Translations under genes and position numbers: made by a program
Assembly: GCA_035235625.1 (NCBI GenBank)
Contig: CP141143.1
Span: forward strand, 32,535,178 to 32,599,177
Reading direction: 5' to 3'
DNA from: Saururus chinensis
Lineage: Eukaryota; Streptophyta; Magnoliopsida; Piperales; Saururaceae
DNA length: 64,000 nucleotides
In this document: in pieces, positions 21,058 through 32,396 of the stretch
How the letters are laid out: each line of letters starts with the position of its first letter
Position numbering within the stretch: position 1 is the stretch's first letter
Notes under the pieces: model-generated
What the model was told of the DNA's origin: nothing
The model's database searches: none
Seen by the model: the letters and a program-made list of their open reading frames with translations, nothing else

Positions 21058-22459
21058 ATAAAAATATTATATTGTAGACATGTAGAATGTAACTAAAATT
21101 CCAACTTGATTTAAATACATATCTAAACTACTAATAACTACAAATTACTAATAATTAAACTAAAATACTAATATCTATCTTAATCTAAATAAACTATAAC
21201 TAACTCTAAATTAACCTAATCTATACTAGCAAATAAGGTAAAAAGGCATATAAAATAGATATATATTTCATACTTATTATGGACATACGTATGTATGTTT
21301 GCTATATGCCTAGATGAAAGATATATGTATGTGTGTGGGTGCATGTATGGGTGATGGATGGTAAGAGGTGTCAGAGTGTTTGGTATGGATTTGTTGTGAA
21401 CGTTTAACTGTATGATGTAAGATAGAGGATGTAAGTTTGACGGACAAGGCTTGGAGTGGATTTGTTTGTTTTGAAGTGTATGTTGGTGGTTCAGCAAGTA
21501 AGAGGACTTAGGTTTGGAGCCTTATGGGGGATTGTCATAATTAAATAAGCATAAGGTGCATATTATGAAGTGGAAAGTAAGAACAATCAGTTAGGCATAA
21601 GTAAGAGGGTGATAACTGGGTTTGGCTAAGAGGACCTTAGTTTGATGACTTCCATATAAGATATTTTGGTCATAAGGTAGATGGCAAAGACTGTATGAAT
21701 ATGTAAGGATTAGTTGTATGGTTGGTTATGGTTGTGGGTTTGATGGGTTAAGGGAAGTCTGTTGTCCTAATGTAACACTCTGTGTTCATATTACGTATAA
21801 ACCAAGGGGTTAGGGGTAATTGTATAGTTTTTAGTTAAGTTTGATGAGGTTTTAAGGGATTAAATTCCCGTATTTAGTTAAAACTTGACATAACTAATAT
21901 AAAGTACCAAAGAACACATAAAATAGAGGTCACGAATGAAAGTTATGACCTCGGGAAGCATGCCATATGGGCAGGACCCAATTGAAAAGTACAAGATAAC
22001 CTATTTATGTATAGTCTAGTTTCAAAGGGCTCATTAATATGAGTCCGTTGATACTAAGAACATGCGATTCCGACTTTGGGGTAAGAAGATATCACATTTT
22101 TATGTTTTGAAATAGAAAGAAAATTAATTAATTTTAATCTGTCGCCACGCGGTGACGCATCAGATAAGACTGACATGCATTAGTCTAATCAGACATCAGT
22201 CTTATCTAGTGCACATCAGACGCTTGTCTGATACATGCACAACAACGTTGATACGTGTCAAACACATTGACACGCATCAAATGCGTGCTAACCCTGTATC
22301 TGTATATACCATGAGTTCCTCAGATTCAGAAACTTCTTTTCTTTGTTTCACACTTGTTTTAAGTCCGATTCGAGTTGTTTAAGAGGTGTTCTTAGCTAAT
22401 TCAATGGTGTTCTATGGAATGGAAGTGTCTATTTCTCGAGTTGGCAACTAGATAAGGGG

Positions 22460-22885
22460 AGAATGTATGGGATAAGAGGAGGTTTTGCCTATCGCCCTCG
22501 AGCCCCGAAGAGAGAGATGAGGCTCGGAGCAAGAGGATGCTACGTCCTCCATTGTCAGGCCACAACGAGGGAAGTGGCCCCAAGTAGGGGAGGCTTCATC
22601 CTCCACCAAATGGCCACGTAGTGAGAGAAATGCCCCCGAGTTAAGGGGAGGTTTTGTCTACAACTTATGGGCACAAAAAGATAAAAGCGTCTCCATGTAA
22701 GGGGAAGGTCTATTTGTCGCCTATGGGCATGTTGAGAGAAAAGTGTCTCCGGGTAGGGGAGGTTCTGTCTGCCACCTATGAGCATGGGAAGTGTAGACTG
22801 TCTTGGGTTAAGGGGAGATTATGTCTGTCGCCTTCGGGCCACAACAAGTGAAACGTCCTGGGTTAAAGGGAGTATTGTTCGTTGG
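22460..22885 (+). repeat. Tandem units of about 70-75 bp in the 2-kb LTR
   Basis: About six diverged units share GGGGAGGTTNTGTCTGCC, CTATGGGCATG and GAGAGAAAAGTGTCTCC-like phrases. They are GC-richer than the flanks and give spurious frames on both strands. Confidence 0.6.
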
Positions 22886-23094
22886 CTTCAAACACTATGG
22901 GAAAAAACATCCAGAGCAAGAGGAGGTTAAGCCCGATATCTCTAGATCTTAAAGGGAGGACACCCTAAAGAAATGAGCAACTACAAACTCTGCGACTTCT
23001 AGAACTACAAGGGAGTAAGCTTTTTTGACTTTTCGATTTAATATGATTTATATGCATGCACATCTTACTTAGTATTATTAATATACTAAATTAA

Positions 23095-23290
23095 GATATA
23101 TAACTTGCTATAATTTGATGAATCCTGATATGTTCTGATTTGATTTGCTTTGATATGTTCTGTTTTGATCCAATCTGCTCTGAAATACTCTATTTTGATT
23201 TGATATGCTCGGATCTAATATGATATGATATATAATGGTTAGATGAGATATGATATGATCTAATGGAATCTGATATGATCCAATTGTTCT
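23095..23290 (+). repeat. Simple-sequence tract of TGATATG/TTGATTTG words
   Basis: Degenerate repeats of TGATATG, TTCTG and TTTGAT words, a cryptically simple region within the 2-kb LTR with no coding sense. Confidence 0.5.
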
Positions 23291-24296
23291 TTGTTGTGTG
23301 TTCTGCTCTGCTATGTGATAGAGTGGGATGTGTAATTCTATTGATTTATTGGCATTTGTTTGACTCCAAGGATTTATGAGATTTTCATCTGACTTTAAAT
23401 AATTTATTCGGATATAAAGTTATACGTATTTTAACGTATATGATTTTGTGATATCTATTGCATGTAATAGCTATTAGGCAAAACTATGTTTAGATCTGAT
23501 TGTATTGGAATAATATAGTAGTGTTATCCAATACATACGTAGGCAACCAATAACAAGACAACATTGGCCAGATCCAAATTAGCTATGAAATTAGGTTTGT
23601 TCTAACCTATGCACAACAAAGTGCTAAAGCTCCATAGTGCGTAGAAGAACGTTATGACTCTCACACACAAGAGTCTGCCCCTCCTGGTTGGTCTCATTTT
23701 AATTTTTCTATTTAATTTAATAAGCTCTGATTTTATTTTCAGAACACCCTTGGTTTGGGTTGGTTTCCGGGTCAGGGTGTTACCCATAATGAATTAGGGT
23801 TTTGGAATGGGCTCAGCTTTCGATTGGTCAATAGAAGACTCTAAGACTGAGGAATTTATGGCATAATTGTGCCCCCATAAATTACTTAATTCAATTTGAT
23901 CGCTTAAGTTCTGTGTTTGAGCTAGCCGATAATGAGTCGGCTGAGCATTTCTCATATCTTGCCATGTTGTTTATCCTATGGGATGCTGTATGTGTGCTAT
24001 ATCTAAGCCTAGACTTCTGATGCTCCATTGGGAGGGATGTATGTTTTTTATTTTGTTTGTGTTGTATTAAACAATGTTGGATGCTCTTTTGAGAGCATTG
24101 AGTACTTTTCCTTAAATTACTTTGTATGATTCTACTGAAGAGTGACACTTTAATATTCTAGCCTAAGTGTGGCATTGTATGGCCTAATAGTATGGGCGTT
24201 TTTTCGCACAAGTAAGTAGTATCATAGAACTATTCTTACTTATTTGATCTTGTGCACCATGAGCATAGGTATGCCTTGCCTTCAGAAAAGTCTATG

Positions 24297-25130
24297 GCAG
24301 AGCACAGGTAAGAGCATATTCATGATACTACTTACTGAGCATATAAATGCCCACTGTCTAGGGCCATATAGTGCCAACTAAGGACAAGAATCATACAGTG
24401 CTACTCTTGGGAAAGAATTTTACGGTTCCACTCTTGGGCAGAATATACAGTGTCATCTATAGGCCAAAAGAATACAATGCCCACAAAAGGGCAGAAACTT
24501 ACAGTGCTCTCAACATAGCATCAAATGCCTGAGCTTATATACTGCACCAAGACAAGACTGACAAAACATATATTATTCTCAACATAGCATCAAACATCTG
24601 GGATGAAATACTGCACCAAGACCAAAACCCGCTGGATAACACCATGGCTACACATGGAAGGATGCTCAGCCAATTACTTTTTGGCTAGCTCAAACACAGA
24701 ACTTAATCCGTCGAAACCCAAAGTCTCAACTCACAACGTTGTTGAATTAAGGTTACTTGTAATTCAAATTCATATTATGTAACTTATACATGCATAATTA
24801 TGCCCATAACTACTTCTATCTTACATTCTTCAGCCAACCAAGCTAAAACCACGCCCGTTCTGAAGCTTTAAACCACAAGGATACTTCACTTAACCCATCC
24901 ATTCCATACTTATAACTCACTCTTACCCTTACAATCTTATGGATCTCTGCATAGCTTTACTTGTCAAACTCAAACTCCATACCAGCATACTCTTACCATC
25001 ATCTACTTACGGCCTTACATCCCACACCATCTACCTTAAAATCAAATCATCTTGCTTGAACTCCTCAAATGACACCCATCATATCTAGAGCCAGTCATCA
25101 AACTCTTACTAGTTTCTTTGTTACGATTCA
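24297..25130 (-). repeat. Copy C of the LTR-like family, inverted next to copy B
   Basis: This stretch matches copy A in the same orientation (GATACTACTTAC, AATGCCCACTGTCTAGGGCCATA, GGCTAGCTCAAACACAGAACTTAATCCGT). It is therefore inverted relative to copy B, which ends at about 24296. The pair makes a large inverted repeat with arms of roughly 450 bp. Confidence 0.5.
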
Positions 25131-25139
25131 TAGTAGGAG

Positions 25140-26100
25140 ATTTTGGGCTGTCTAAGTAGGGTTTCGACATTGCATCCCTGTGAATGGTGTTGATGTCCCT
25201 CACTTGTATGGTAGATATCCTAGTGCTCTTATAGCTGCAACGGCTATAGATGGAAATAATGGGTTATTTCCTCTAGCATTCAGGCTTATCGAGAAGGAAG
25301 ATGGAGACAATTAGAAATGATTCTTAATGGAACTGAGGGATCATGTATTGATGGGTATGGCGAAAATTGTTGTCATTTCAGATCGACATAAGGGGCTTCA
25401 GAAGGCCATACCTGAGGTTCTTCCTGAGCCTCTGTACCACTATCGTTATTGCATTCGTCACATTAAAGCAAATATGAAAGAGTTCAAAAATGATACATTG
25501 ACGGACTTGATTGGGGCAGCAGCTTGTGCACTTAGAGCAGAAAAGATTGATGCTAAAATAGACTTGATTGGTTAAGAGAGTCCTAGGGCAAAACATCTCC
25601 TCTTAGGAGGAGAATTGCATCCTGTACATTGGTCTCTTGCCCACAATAGTTTTAGGACATTTGGCATGACAACTACAAATATGGCTGAAAAATAAATAGC
25701 GTCTTGAAGGGGGCACAAGGATTACTCATGCAGGCTTTAGTGTTAGCTATTTTTTATTAGGTTATAAAATTTTTCATTAAACAATCTTTTGCCTCATCTG
25801 TCATGACCACCCCATATACTCCCAAAGTGGAAGTGATAATGAGAGAACAAATAAGAAAAATTGGGGAGTATATAGTTAATAGGATCAATAGCAGTCAGTA
25901 CGAAGTGATGCCAATTTGTGGCCAGAAGGTTATGGTAAATGCAGCGATGCATATTTGCACATGCAACATCCCTCAGGTTTATGGTTATCCTTACTCGCAC
26001 CTTATCGCCAGGTGGGCAAAGCGGCGAGAGCCGATACAGGCATCACTGTTTTACACATCTTCTACTTATAAAAATGTGTACTCGGCATAATTTTATTCTC
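25140..26100 (+). pseudogene. MULE transposase remnant with SWIM-like zinc finger
   Basis: The plus-strand frame contains HLYGRYPSALIAATAIDGNN, GLFPLAFRLIEKEDG, ISDRHKGLQKAIPEV and YCIRHIKANMKEF, the order of a MULE (MuDR-type) transposase domain. The first catalytic Asp (VDV) and the Asp of SDR are retained. Two stops at 25312-25314 (TAG) and 25318-25320 (TGA) lie where the family has WKW. After frame breaks, a second open stretch (25803-26087) shows a SWIM-like finger, CTC..YSH, with the third Cys replaced by Tyr. MULE transposases cut and move terminal-inverted-repeat DNA; this copy is inactive. Confidence 0.8.
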
Positions 26101-26235
26101 CTCATGGTCAAGAGTATTAAAAGAGGGATATACCTTTCGCGTTATACCCTCTGATAGCAACAAGGCAACCTGGTCACCCACAATTTGTTTGCATTAGGAA
26201 TACAATGGACCATATAACTATAGAGAGAGATAGTA

Positions 26236-26312
26236 GAGGAGGATATAGATGTGGGAGGTATAAACAAACTGGACACAATAGTAAATCATGTAGAAACCCT
26301 CCTGTTTATTGG
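26236..26312 (+). pseudogene. Zinc knuckle downstream of the MULE transposase
   Basis: The frame gives YRCGRYKQTGHNSKSCRNPP, the usual C-terminal CCHC knuckle of plant MULE transposases with the second Cys replaced by Tyr (TGT to TAT). It links the transposase to the downstream mobile-domain exons. Confidence 0.65.
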
Positions 26313-26409
26313 TAAATATATAATCATTCTCTTTATGAGTTTTTTATTTTACATATGATTATATGTTCCTAAAGATTGATGATATGCTTTTAATTCTCCA
26401 TAGATCATA

Positions 26410-27640
26410 TGGATCATGTAGAGTCTTCTTACGGGCCAGGCCCGATTGATGATTCTATATTCGTACAACAGGAGTCACATAGGTCGGCTACTATTTGGAG
26501 AGGAGAGGTATGATAACTCTTTTTAAAATTTGTTTCAGTTTTTTGGACGATATAGTACGCTGATTTATAATTTTTAAATTTATTATAGGACCCCGGGTGC
26601 CTTGAGTGCACCAAACATTTTACATATCTCCACCATTGGCCTGTGGATGATTGCATGCTACCCTATATCGAGCGAGTAGGATTTGGGCATTTTATTCATC
26701 TACAATATGTCCATCTCGATCGGCCTTTATTGACAGCTCTCGTTAAGAGATGGAGGAGGGAGACATAGACATTTCACCTGCCCTATGGAGAGATGTCCAT
26801 CACTCTCATGGATGTGGTAGTTCTGTTAGGACTTTGCGTTGATGGGCATGCAATGACGGGCATGACAGGAGGAAGTCATGAGGACATATTAGAAAGACTC
26901 CTTGGTAGAGCTCCTCCTACTACAATGATGTGTAGTAGCCGAGTAAGCCTTCGATAACTCTTACATGAGTTTCGTGAGCTCCCAGCCGATGCTACGGAGA
27001 TAGTTCTCGAGCAACATACACGAGCCTATCTATTGTATTTACTTGGCGCCACGATATTTGTGGATACCACGAGTAGCCATGTACACGTGACCTATCACTC
27101 CCTCCTTGCAAACTTCAACATGTTGGGTGCTTATGCATGGGGTAGTGCTACTCTTGTATTTTTATACTGAGAGTTAGGGAAAGCATGCCAGGCCATGACC
27201 TCGGGGATTGTAGGTTGTCTAACCTTTCTTCAGGTAAATGAATTTGTAACTTTAAATATTTTTTTGCATGTATATTTCCTTAATTTTATTTAATAATTGT
27301 TATCATATTTTTTGACATAGCTATGGTCATGGGAGCATTTACACATCAGACAACCAAGTGTTGAGATGGGTCACTTAGTCGAGAGTGCTCTATTAGGAGC
27401 GAGGTAGGCTGTATTTATGTTTAACACTTAATTTTTTTAACAAGGTTTTATGTACATATGCTAAACTCATTTTTTAAATTTAACACCTGACGATGCAATG
27501 TTCGGAAAAAGAGAACTAAAAATCCACAAGGAGTCTTCCAATTGTATAGAGGGGAGCTAGACCACCAGCAGTAATATCAGATAATTTTATTGCCGTGTTG
27601 AACTTTTTTTGTAATGATTATGAAAAATTTCGTCATTATT
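26410..27640 (+). pseudogene. Plant mobile domain (PMD, MAIN-like) remnant
   Basis: Landmarks in order: GFGHFIHLQYVHLDRPLLTAL, FHLPYGEMSITLMDVVVLLGLCVDG, RAYLLYLLGATIFVDTTSSHVH, YAWGSATLVFLY, LWSWEHLHIRQP and QLYRGELD. This is the aminotransferase-like plant mobile domain of MAIN/MAIL proteins and of some plant transposons. Introns are visible at 26507-26588 (GTATGA...TATAG) and at about 27234-27321 (GTAAAT...CATAG). Stops occur inside conserved motifs (for example in RRET*TF, LR*LL and LY*ELG). It follows the MULE transposase in the same orientation, so it is probably part of the same element, but terminal inverted repeats were not located. Confidence 0.75.
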
Positions 27641-28330
27641 TAAACTAAATTATCTTTATATCTTGTATAGGTTATTTTGTAGAGATTAATCTCTGGATTT
27701 GTTTAATTTATATTTGTGTGTTAGTCTCATATATTGAGACTTTAATGTCCCAAAACCTTTAACACAAAGAGGTTGGGTTGAGGGCTTGCTGTGACAAAAC
27801 TAGATAACGATAGAATAATTATCAGTGGTGTATATATAATCATTAAAAATATAAGTTTAGTCCCTCTATGGGTTTTATAAACTTGTTTGATTCTATTGAA
27901 TATAAATGGGTATACTAATGCATTTTTATGATGTAGGTACCTCATAGAAGGTATAACAGAGTAGTTGGATCCGTAAACGGGAACTCACTGCTTTAAAGTA
28001 GAATTTATTTTATTTTTATTAGATTATAATAAGGCACAAAAATTACTATTTCATACTTTATTTGTTATTTTTAGTTAGTTATTAGATTTTATACATGGAT
28101 GAAACGTGACTCTCTATTTAATAAATTTAATTTACTATTATTATTAGTCATAGTTAGCTATTATTATTATGTTAAAAAATAATAATTATATCTTGGGGTT
28201 TATTTTAATAGTTAGTTTGAGTAAAAGAAAAAAAATTATTTTATTTTTCCGCTGTATTTACTTAAAAAATATCATTTAAAAATTCCTTACGGTCACATAA
28301 TGATTACTTAGGTCGTAATGTAACAATCGC
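27641..28330. other. AT-rich intergenic DNA
   Basis: No frame, repeat boundary or motif was recognised. It separates the transposon nest from the GC-rich promoter-like block. Confidence 0.4.
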
Positions 28331-28483
28331 CCACGTAACACCTTCCAAGACCATGTCTTCTATATAACATAATGAGCTGAGTTTCGCCCATGGCCCCACG
28401 TCAATAGCTGATCGGGCATGCGGAGCGGGCGGATTGGAGCGTAGGTACACGTCCAGGGAAATTAGGTAGACGTTAACTTCTAT

Positions 28484-28575
28484 TGCGACACGTGTCCCGC
28501 CCACAAAATAACGCCTGCTCGGCTCTCCTCCTCGCCCGGCCCCTCCGCTTCGTACCGTACCCCGCACACGTGCTC
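28484..28575 (+). promoter_or_regulatory. Promoter-like block with two ACGTG elements
   Basis: GACACGTGTC (about 28487-28496, a perfect palindromic G-box/ABRE core) and CACACGTGCTC (about 28564-28574) lie in a GC- and CT-rich stretch quite unlike its AT-rich surroundings. ACGTG cores are bound by bZIP and bHLH factors in plants. The position fits the promoter of the downstream spatacsin-like gene. This is inference without transcript evidence. Confidence 0.4.
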
Positions 28576-28689
28576 CGCTCCGCCGCCCACCCCGTATTGC
28601 CTCTGCTTTCCACCGCTTCCATTTTCTTTTCGGCTCAGCGGCAACTGCTTCCCTCGTCTCCATTTCTGATCTCGTTTTTCCGCATCCCG

Positions 28690-28906
28690 AAACCCTAGCT
28701 TTGTCTGTATTTCAGCTCCGGCAAATCACTGCCTTTGTTTCCCAATGCGGACTTCGCCGTACACATGTTACAGGAATCTGTTGAAATCCCGTAAATTCAT
28801 CGGGTAGCCTTGCCTCTCCAGGACTGCGCCGCCCCTCTCCGCCGCGCGACGCCGATATTGATGGTTCGCGAATAGTTTCAGCGGCGGTTTGGCCTTCCAT
28901 ACGAAG
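28690..28906 (+). other. Candidate 5'UTR exon of the spatacsin-like gene
   Basis: The sequence starts with AAACCCTAGC, common in plant 5' leaders, is GC-rich, and ends ACGAAG|GTTCGT, a possible donor site. If spliced to the acceptor TTTTAG at 35970, it would give a 7-kb 5'UTR intron. Another gene starting here is possible, but no other coding sequence was found before 35981 on this strand. Confidence 0.35.
28745..28807 (+). CDS. Upstream ORF of 20 codons in the candidate leader
   Basis: ATG at 28745 opens a 20-residue frame closed by TAG at 28805. If the leader is real, this uORF would sit ahead of the main start after splicing and could lower its translation. No conserved peptide was recognised. 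Confidence 0.25.
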   Translation: MRTSPYTCYRNLLKSRKFIG

Positions 28907-29715
28907 GTTCGTGGGAAATTCTGCTCATATGTGTTCGTCTGATGTATCGTCTGTTTCTTTCATTTGATTACATCGTGTATTTTTATATATGCATAGACAC
29001 GGAAGTTCTCCCTTAGACTGACTGCATTCGAATTTCATGCATATGCTCTCGCTTGATTCTGTCATTTTGAGTATCCAGTCTCCTTGGTTTTGGATTATGG
29101 TAGTGGGCTAAGCCGATCACTTCCATGCTACTCTAATAGTACCCGTAGACGCATTAAGTTGCGGAAGAGTATCACATGCCCATATCTATCTTTCTAATTC
29201 TTTCTGTCTAGGTGCTTGTAGGCAATATCTAAATAACCTTTTGAAAGAAAGATATTAAAATGATTGCATCGACATGATGCAGCTGGAAGAAGTCTCCAAT
29301 GAAGCTATTTCAACCTCAACCCATAAAATCCGTTTCGATGAGTGGGCTTATAAAATGGTAGTTCTTCTCAACACCATTAAAATGATTGCATCAGTGGTAG
29401 AGCTATGTGTTAATGTAGTCACTTAAGTGTCAAATGACCACTGAATATATTACCCAATAAAATGCATGTCTAATGTCACTATCACTTGAATTGATCATGT
29501 TATGAATGGAAAAAAGATGTAAAAAAGATACTCATTATAAATGGAAAAAGAACATAAAAAATAACATATTGAAAGAGGATTGTTCATTTTTTATGTTATC
29601 TCTAGATTGTGCGTAATTATATTATTAATGGTAAAAAGACATAATTGGGTACTTTGATAATTATAGTTGGGTAATGTAATTATATTCTCATGACCTTACA
29701 ATTCTATTAGTGTTG

Positions 29716-29921
29716 GGTGGGGATGTTAACGAGCCGAGCTAAGTAGTGGGCTTGCTCGGTTTGAACTCGAATTGTTCAAGCTTGGCTTGAAGCTCCAACA
29801 AGCTTGAATCTTCTACTTGAATTGGAAATCTAGAGCTCAGCTCAAGCTCAAGCTCGAGCTCGAACTTTTATAACTGAAGCGCAAGCCCGGGCTCGATCTG
29901 GGCTTGAACAAAAAAAAAAAG
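29716..29921 (+). repeat. GAGCTC/CAAGCTTG-rich retroposon-like repeat ending in poly(A)
   Basis: The stretch is built of many AGCTCGAGCT, CAAGCTTGG and GGGCTTG words, giving dense internal palindromes, and ends in a run of A at 29909-29920. A diverged relative lies at 47065-47190 in intron 8. It may be a SINE- or MITE-type element; ends and duplications are unclear. Confidence 0.4.
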
Positions 29922-30559
29922 TAAAATATATCTAAAGCTAAATCATATGAGCCATCCCACATAGTAAGATGCTTTTAGTATTAAATAGTAATAAATATGC
30001 TTCAACATTTCAACTGCACCTCGAACAATTGACTATAGTCACTATGCAAGAAGAAAACTATGACAAATGAGTTTTAGTTACATATACTCCAAAAAGGCAG
30101 CATTTCAATCTTTCTCTCTTTGCATGCATACAATCACATAAAAAGATGCAGAAAATAGAAACCCACAAGCAGCATTACCATCTACTTCCTCGTATTTTCC
30201 TCTCATTACATGCTTATAAATCACTCAAAAGGATACAAAAAACATAAACCCACATAACAAAGCTATTCTTGACCCTTTGTAGAAAGATAAACAGTCCGTA
30301 AACTATGGCTGGTCCCCCTAGTGTCATACTTCTTTTGGAAGAGTTCTTGAGTATCTTAGTGTGATATCACATTGTAGCTCCATTTGGTTTTTTAAATAAA
30401 ATTAATTCATCTTGAAAAATGGTACGGAGCTATTAATTTGGGATAGAGGGAATACCTTTTATTTAGTGTTATTTCTATGATATATGTAAATTTTCAATAC
30501 ACATCACGTGTAGTGTATGTGTATAGGTTATTTGAAAGCTTAGATCAATGCCTCCAATG

Positions 30560-30797
30560 TTTCAAAGCTTGGATCAATGCAAATAATTCTAACTTGTAGG
30601 CAAAATCACTTCCTTCGTGCTTCATTCAGCTTTGCATTAAAATAGGAGGTTGGTCTACCCTCTTGAGTTAAAACCGCCCCTATGCTTACTCTGGAAGCAT
30701 CACATTCAACTTCAAATGTTTTGCCAAAATAAGGGAGGGCAAGCACCCGAGTTTGGGTGAGCCTTTGTTTCAGTTGATCAAAGCTTTTTTGGGCCAC
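30560..30797 (-). pseudogene. Family G RNase H start, copy 1
   Basis: [35 protein letters not shown] and [15 protein letters not shown] mark the start of the Ty3 RNase H domain (the first catalytic Asp is in CDAS). The element is cut off shortly after. Confidence 0.75.
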
Positions 30798-31089
30798 TTG
30801 AGACTACACAAAGCGGTCTTTTTTCATACACTTAGTCAAGGGACATGCTATAGTGCTGAAATTCTTGATAAATCGGCAGTACAAGGTATCCAAACTATAA
30901 AAATTGCGCACCTCACTTGCTCATTTTGGTGTGGGTCAGCTTTGTATGGCTTTTATCTTACTTTGATCCACTTGAATGCCCTTAAAACTGATCACATAAC
31001 CTAAGAATACCAGTTGGTTGGTGAAGAAAGAACACTTTTTTAGATTTATATACACAGAGTGATGTTGGACCACCTCAAAAACTTCAGCC

Positions 31090-31996
31090 AATGTTGTGCA
31101 TGTTGTTCCTCTTCCTTACTATAGACCAAAATGTCATCAAAGTATACCACAACTGATTTTCCCAAAAATGGCTTCAAGACTTAAATCATGTGACTCATGA
31201 AGGTAAATGGAGCATTAAATAACCCAAAGAGCATCACTAACCATTCATAAAGACCTTCTCTTGTCTTGAAAGCTATTTTTCACTCGTCTCCGGGCTTCAA
31301 CTTGATTTGATGGTAGCCACTTCTATGATCAATTTTGGAGAAGATGGTAGCACCGGTCAACATGTCCAACATATCATCAAGTCTAAGTATTAGGAACCTA
31401 TACTTAACGGTAATCTTGTTAATAGCTTAGCTGTTTATGCACATCCTCCAACTCCCATCTTTCTTGGGCACCAACAAAGTTGGAATCGCGCATGGGCTAA
31501 GGCTCTCTTTAATTAATCCTCTTTCCAAAAGATCTTCCACTTGGCTTTGTAACTCCACATGCTTAGGGCTCATGCAGTAATGTGGCAAGTATGGGAGACT
31601 AGAACCGGGTATGAGGTCAATTTGGTCCTGAATTTCCCTCATAAGAGGCAACTCCAAAGGGAGTTCTTCGGTGACCAGCTGCATGTACTTCAAGAGGGGC
31701 TGAACTTGCTGTGGGTGGCTTTGAATCTCAGCTTTCAGCTCCTCTTTAGCCTTGTTGACCAAGAGGTACACAACTTCAACGGTACTTAGGTCTTTGCAGT
31801 TTTTAGTCACCAATAGAGTAGTTTTAGCTAAATACTCGCTGGTTGGTTGCAATTCTTTGGAGGAATCAGCTGGTTGGGACTTCTCTAGGGGCTTCTTAAC
31901 AAAGGTTGGCTTGCTAGGCATAAGTATAACATAGACCCTTTTTTGCTTAAAAGGCATATGTGTTCTCCCTTCTATCATGGGTACTTTGGACATCAA
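31090..31996 (-). pseudogene. Family G reverse transcriptase, copy 1
   Basis: Motifs in order: [43 protein letters not shown] and, after breaks, the catalytic YFDD at about 31135-31150. These are the Ty3 RT fingers and palm. The frame is interrupted by a stop after CINS and by frameshifts. Confidence 0.8.
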
Positions 31997-32135
31997 ATTG
32001 CCAAGGCCTCCCCAAAAGAATATGACATGGATCCATCTCTATAACATCATAAACAATGTTAGTGGAATAATGCTTACCAATAGAGAAGGGGACCGTACAT
32101 TGTTTTTGCACCTTGACTCCTCCAATCTCCTTGAC

Positions 32136-32396
32136 CTACCCTAGTAAATATGACTTATGATGCCTCTTGGTAGGGAGATTTAGTTGCAGAACGACTGATT
32201 TAGAGATGAAGTTTTTGGTGCTACCCTCATTGATAATCACCTTGCATTTCTTGCCTTGAATGGACCCGGTAGTGGTGAACAACTTGTGCCTTTGTGTGTC
32301 TTCAATTTGCCGAGTGGAAATCATAATTCTTCTCAGCACTAATAGCTCAACTTGTTCTTCCATGGAATCATCTTCATCCCCATATACTCTCTCCAC
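32136..32396 (-). pseudogene. Family G aspartic protease region, copy 1
   Basis: KVIINEGSTKNFISKSVV is the retropepsin active-site block. The catalytic Asp is replaced by Asn and the Gly by Glu, so this copy could not process polyprotein. Copy 2 retains DGGST near 52490. Confidence 0.7.

Larger units (their letters stand above)
21771..23786 (+). mobile_element. 2-kb solo LTR inserted in copy B
   Basis: It begins TGTAACACTCTGTG and ends CAGGGTGTTACCCA, with no internal retroelement genes. TAATG occurs at both borders (21768-21772 and 23787-23791). If the LTR instead starts with TG, the duplication would be CCTAA/CATAA, so the exact edge is ambiguous by a few bases. The uninterrupted copy A shows that this block is an insertion. 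Part of its 5' region resembles 60960-61090 in intron 11. Confidence 0.7.
21230..24296 (+). repeat. Copy B of the LTR-like family, split by a 2-kb solo LTR
   Basis: Positions 21230-21770 and 23787-24296 align in order with the reverse complement of copy A. Landmarks are the tract around AGGATGTAAGTTTGACGG, the phrase GACTTAGGTTTGGAG, ATTAGGGTTTTGGAATGG and GTTTGAGCTAGC. Comparing copy A with copy B gives the uninterrupted target, CCTAATGAATTAGGG in B against CCTGACGAGCTAGGG in A. No coding frame is present. Confidence 0.55.

Noticed and set aside
28304..28663. 119-codon minus-strand frame in the GC-rich block
   Set aside because: Low-complexity Arg/Gly-rich translation opposite a promoter-like region; no domain or splice context.
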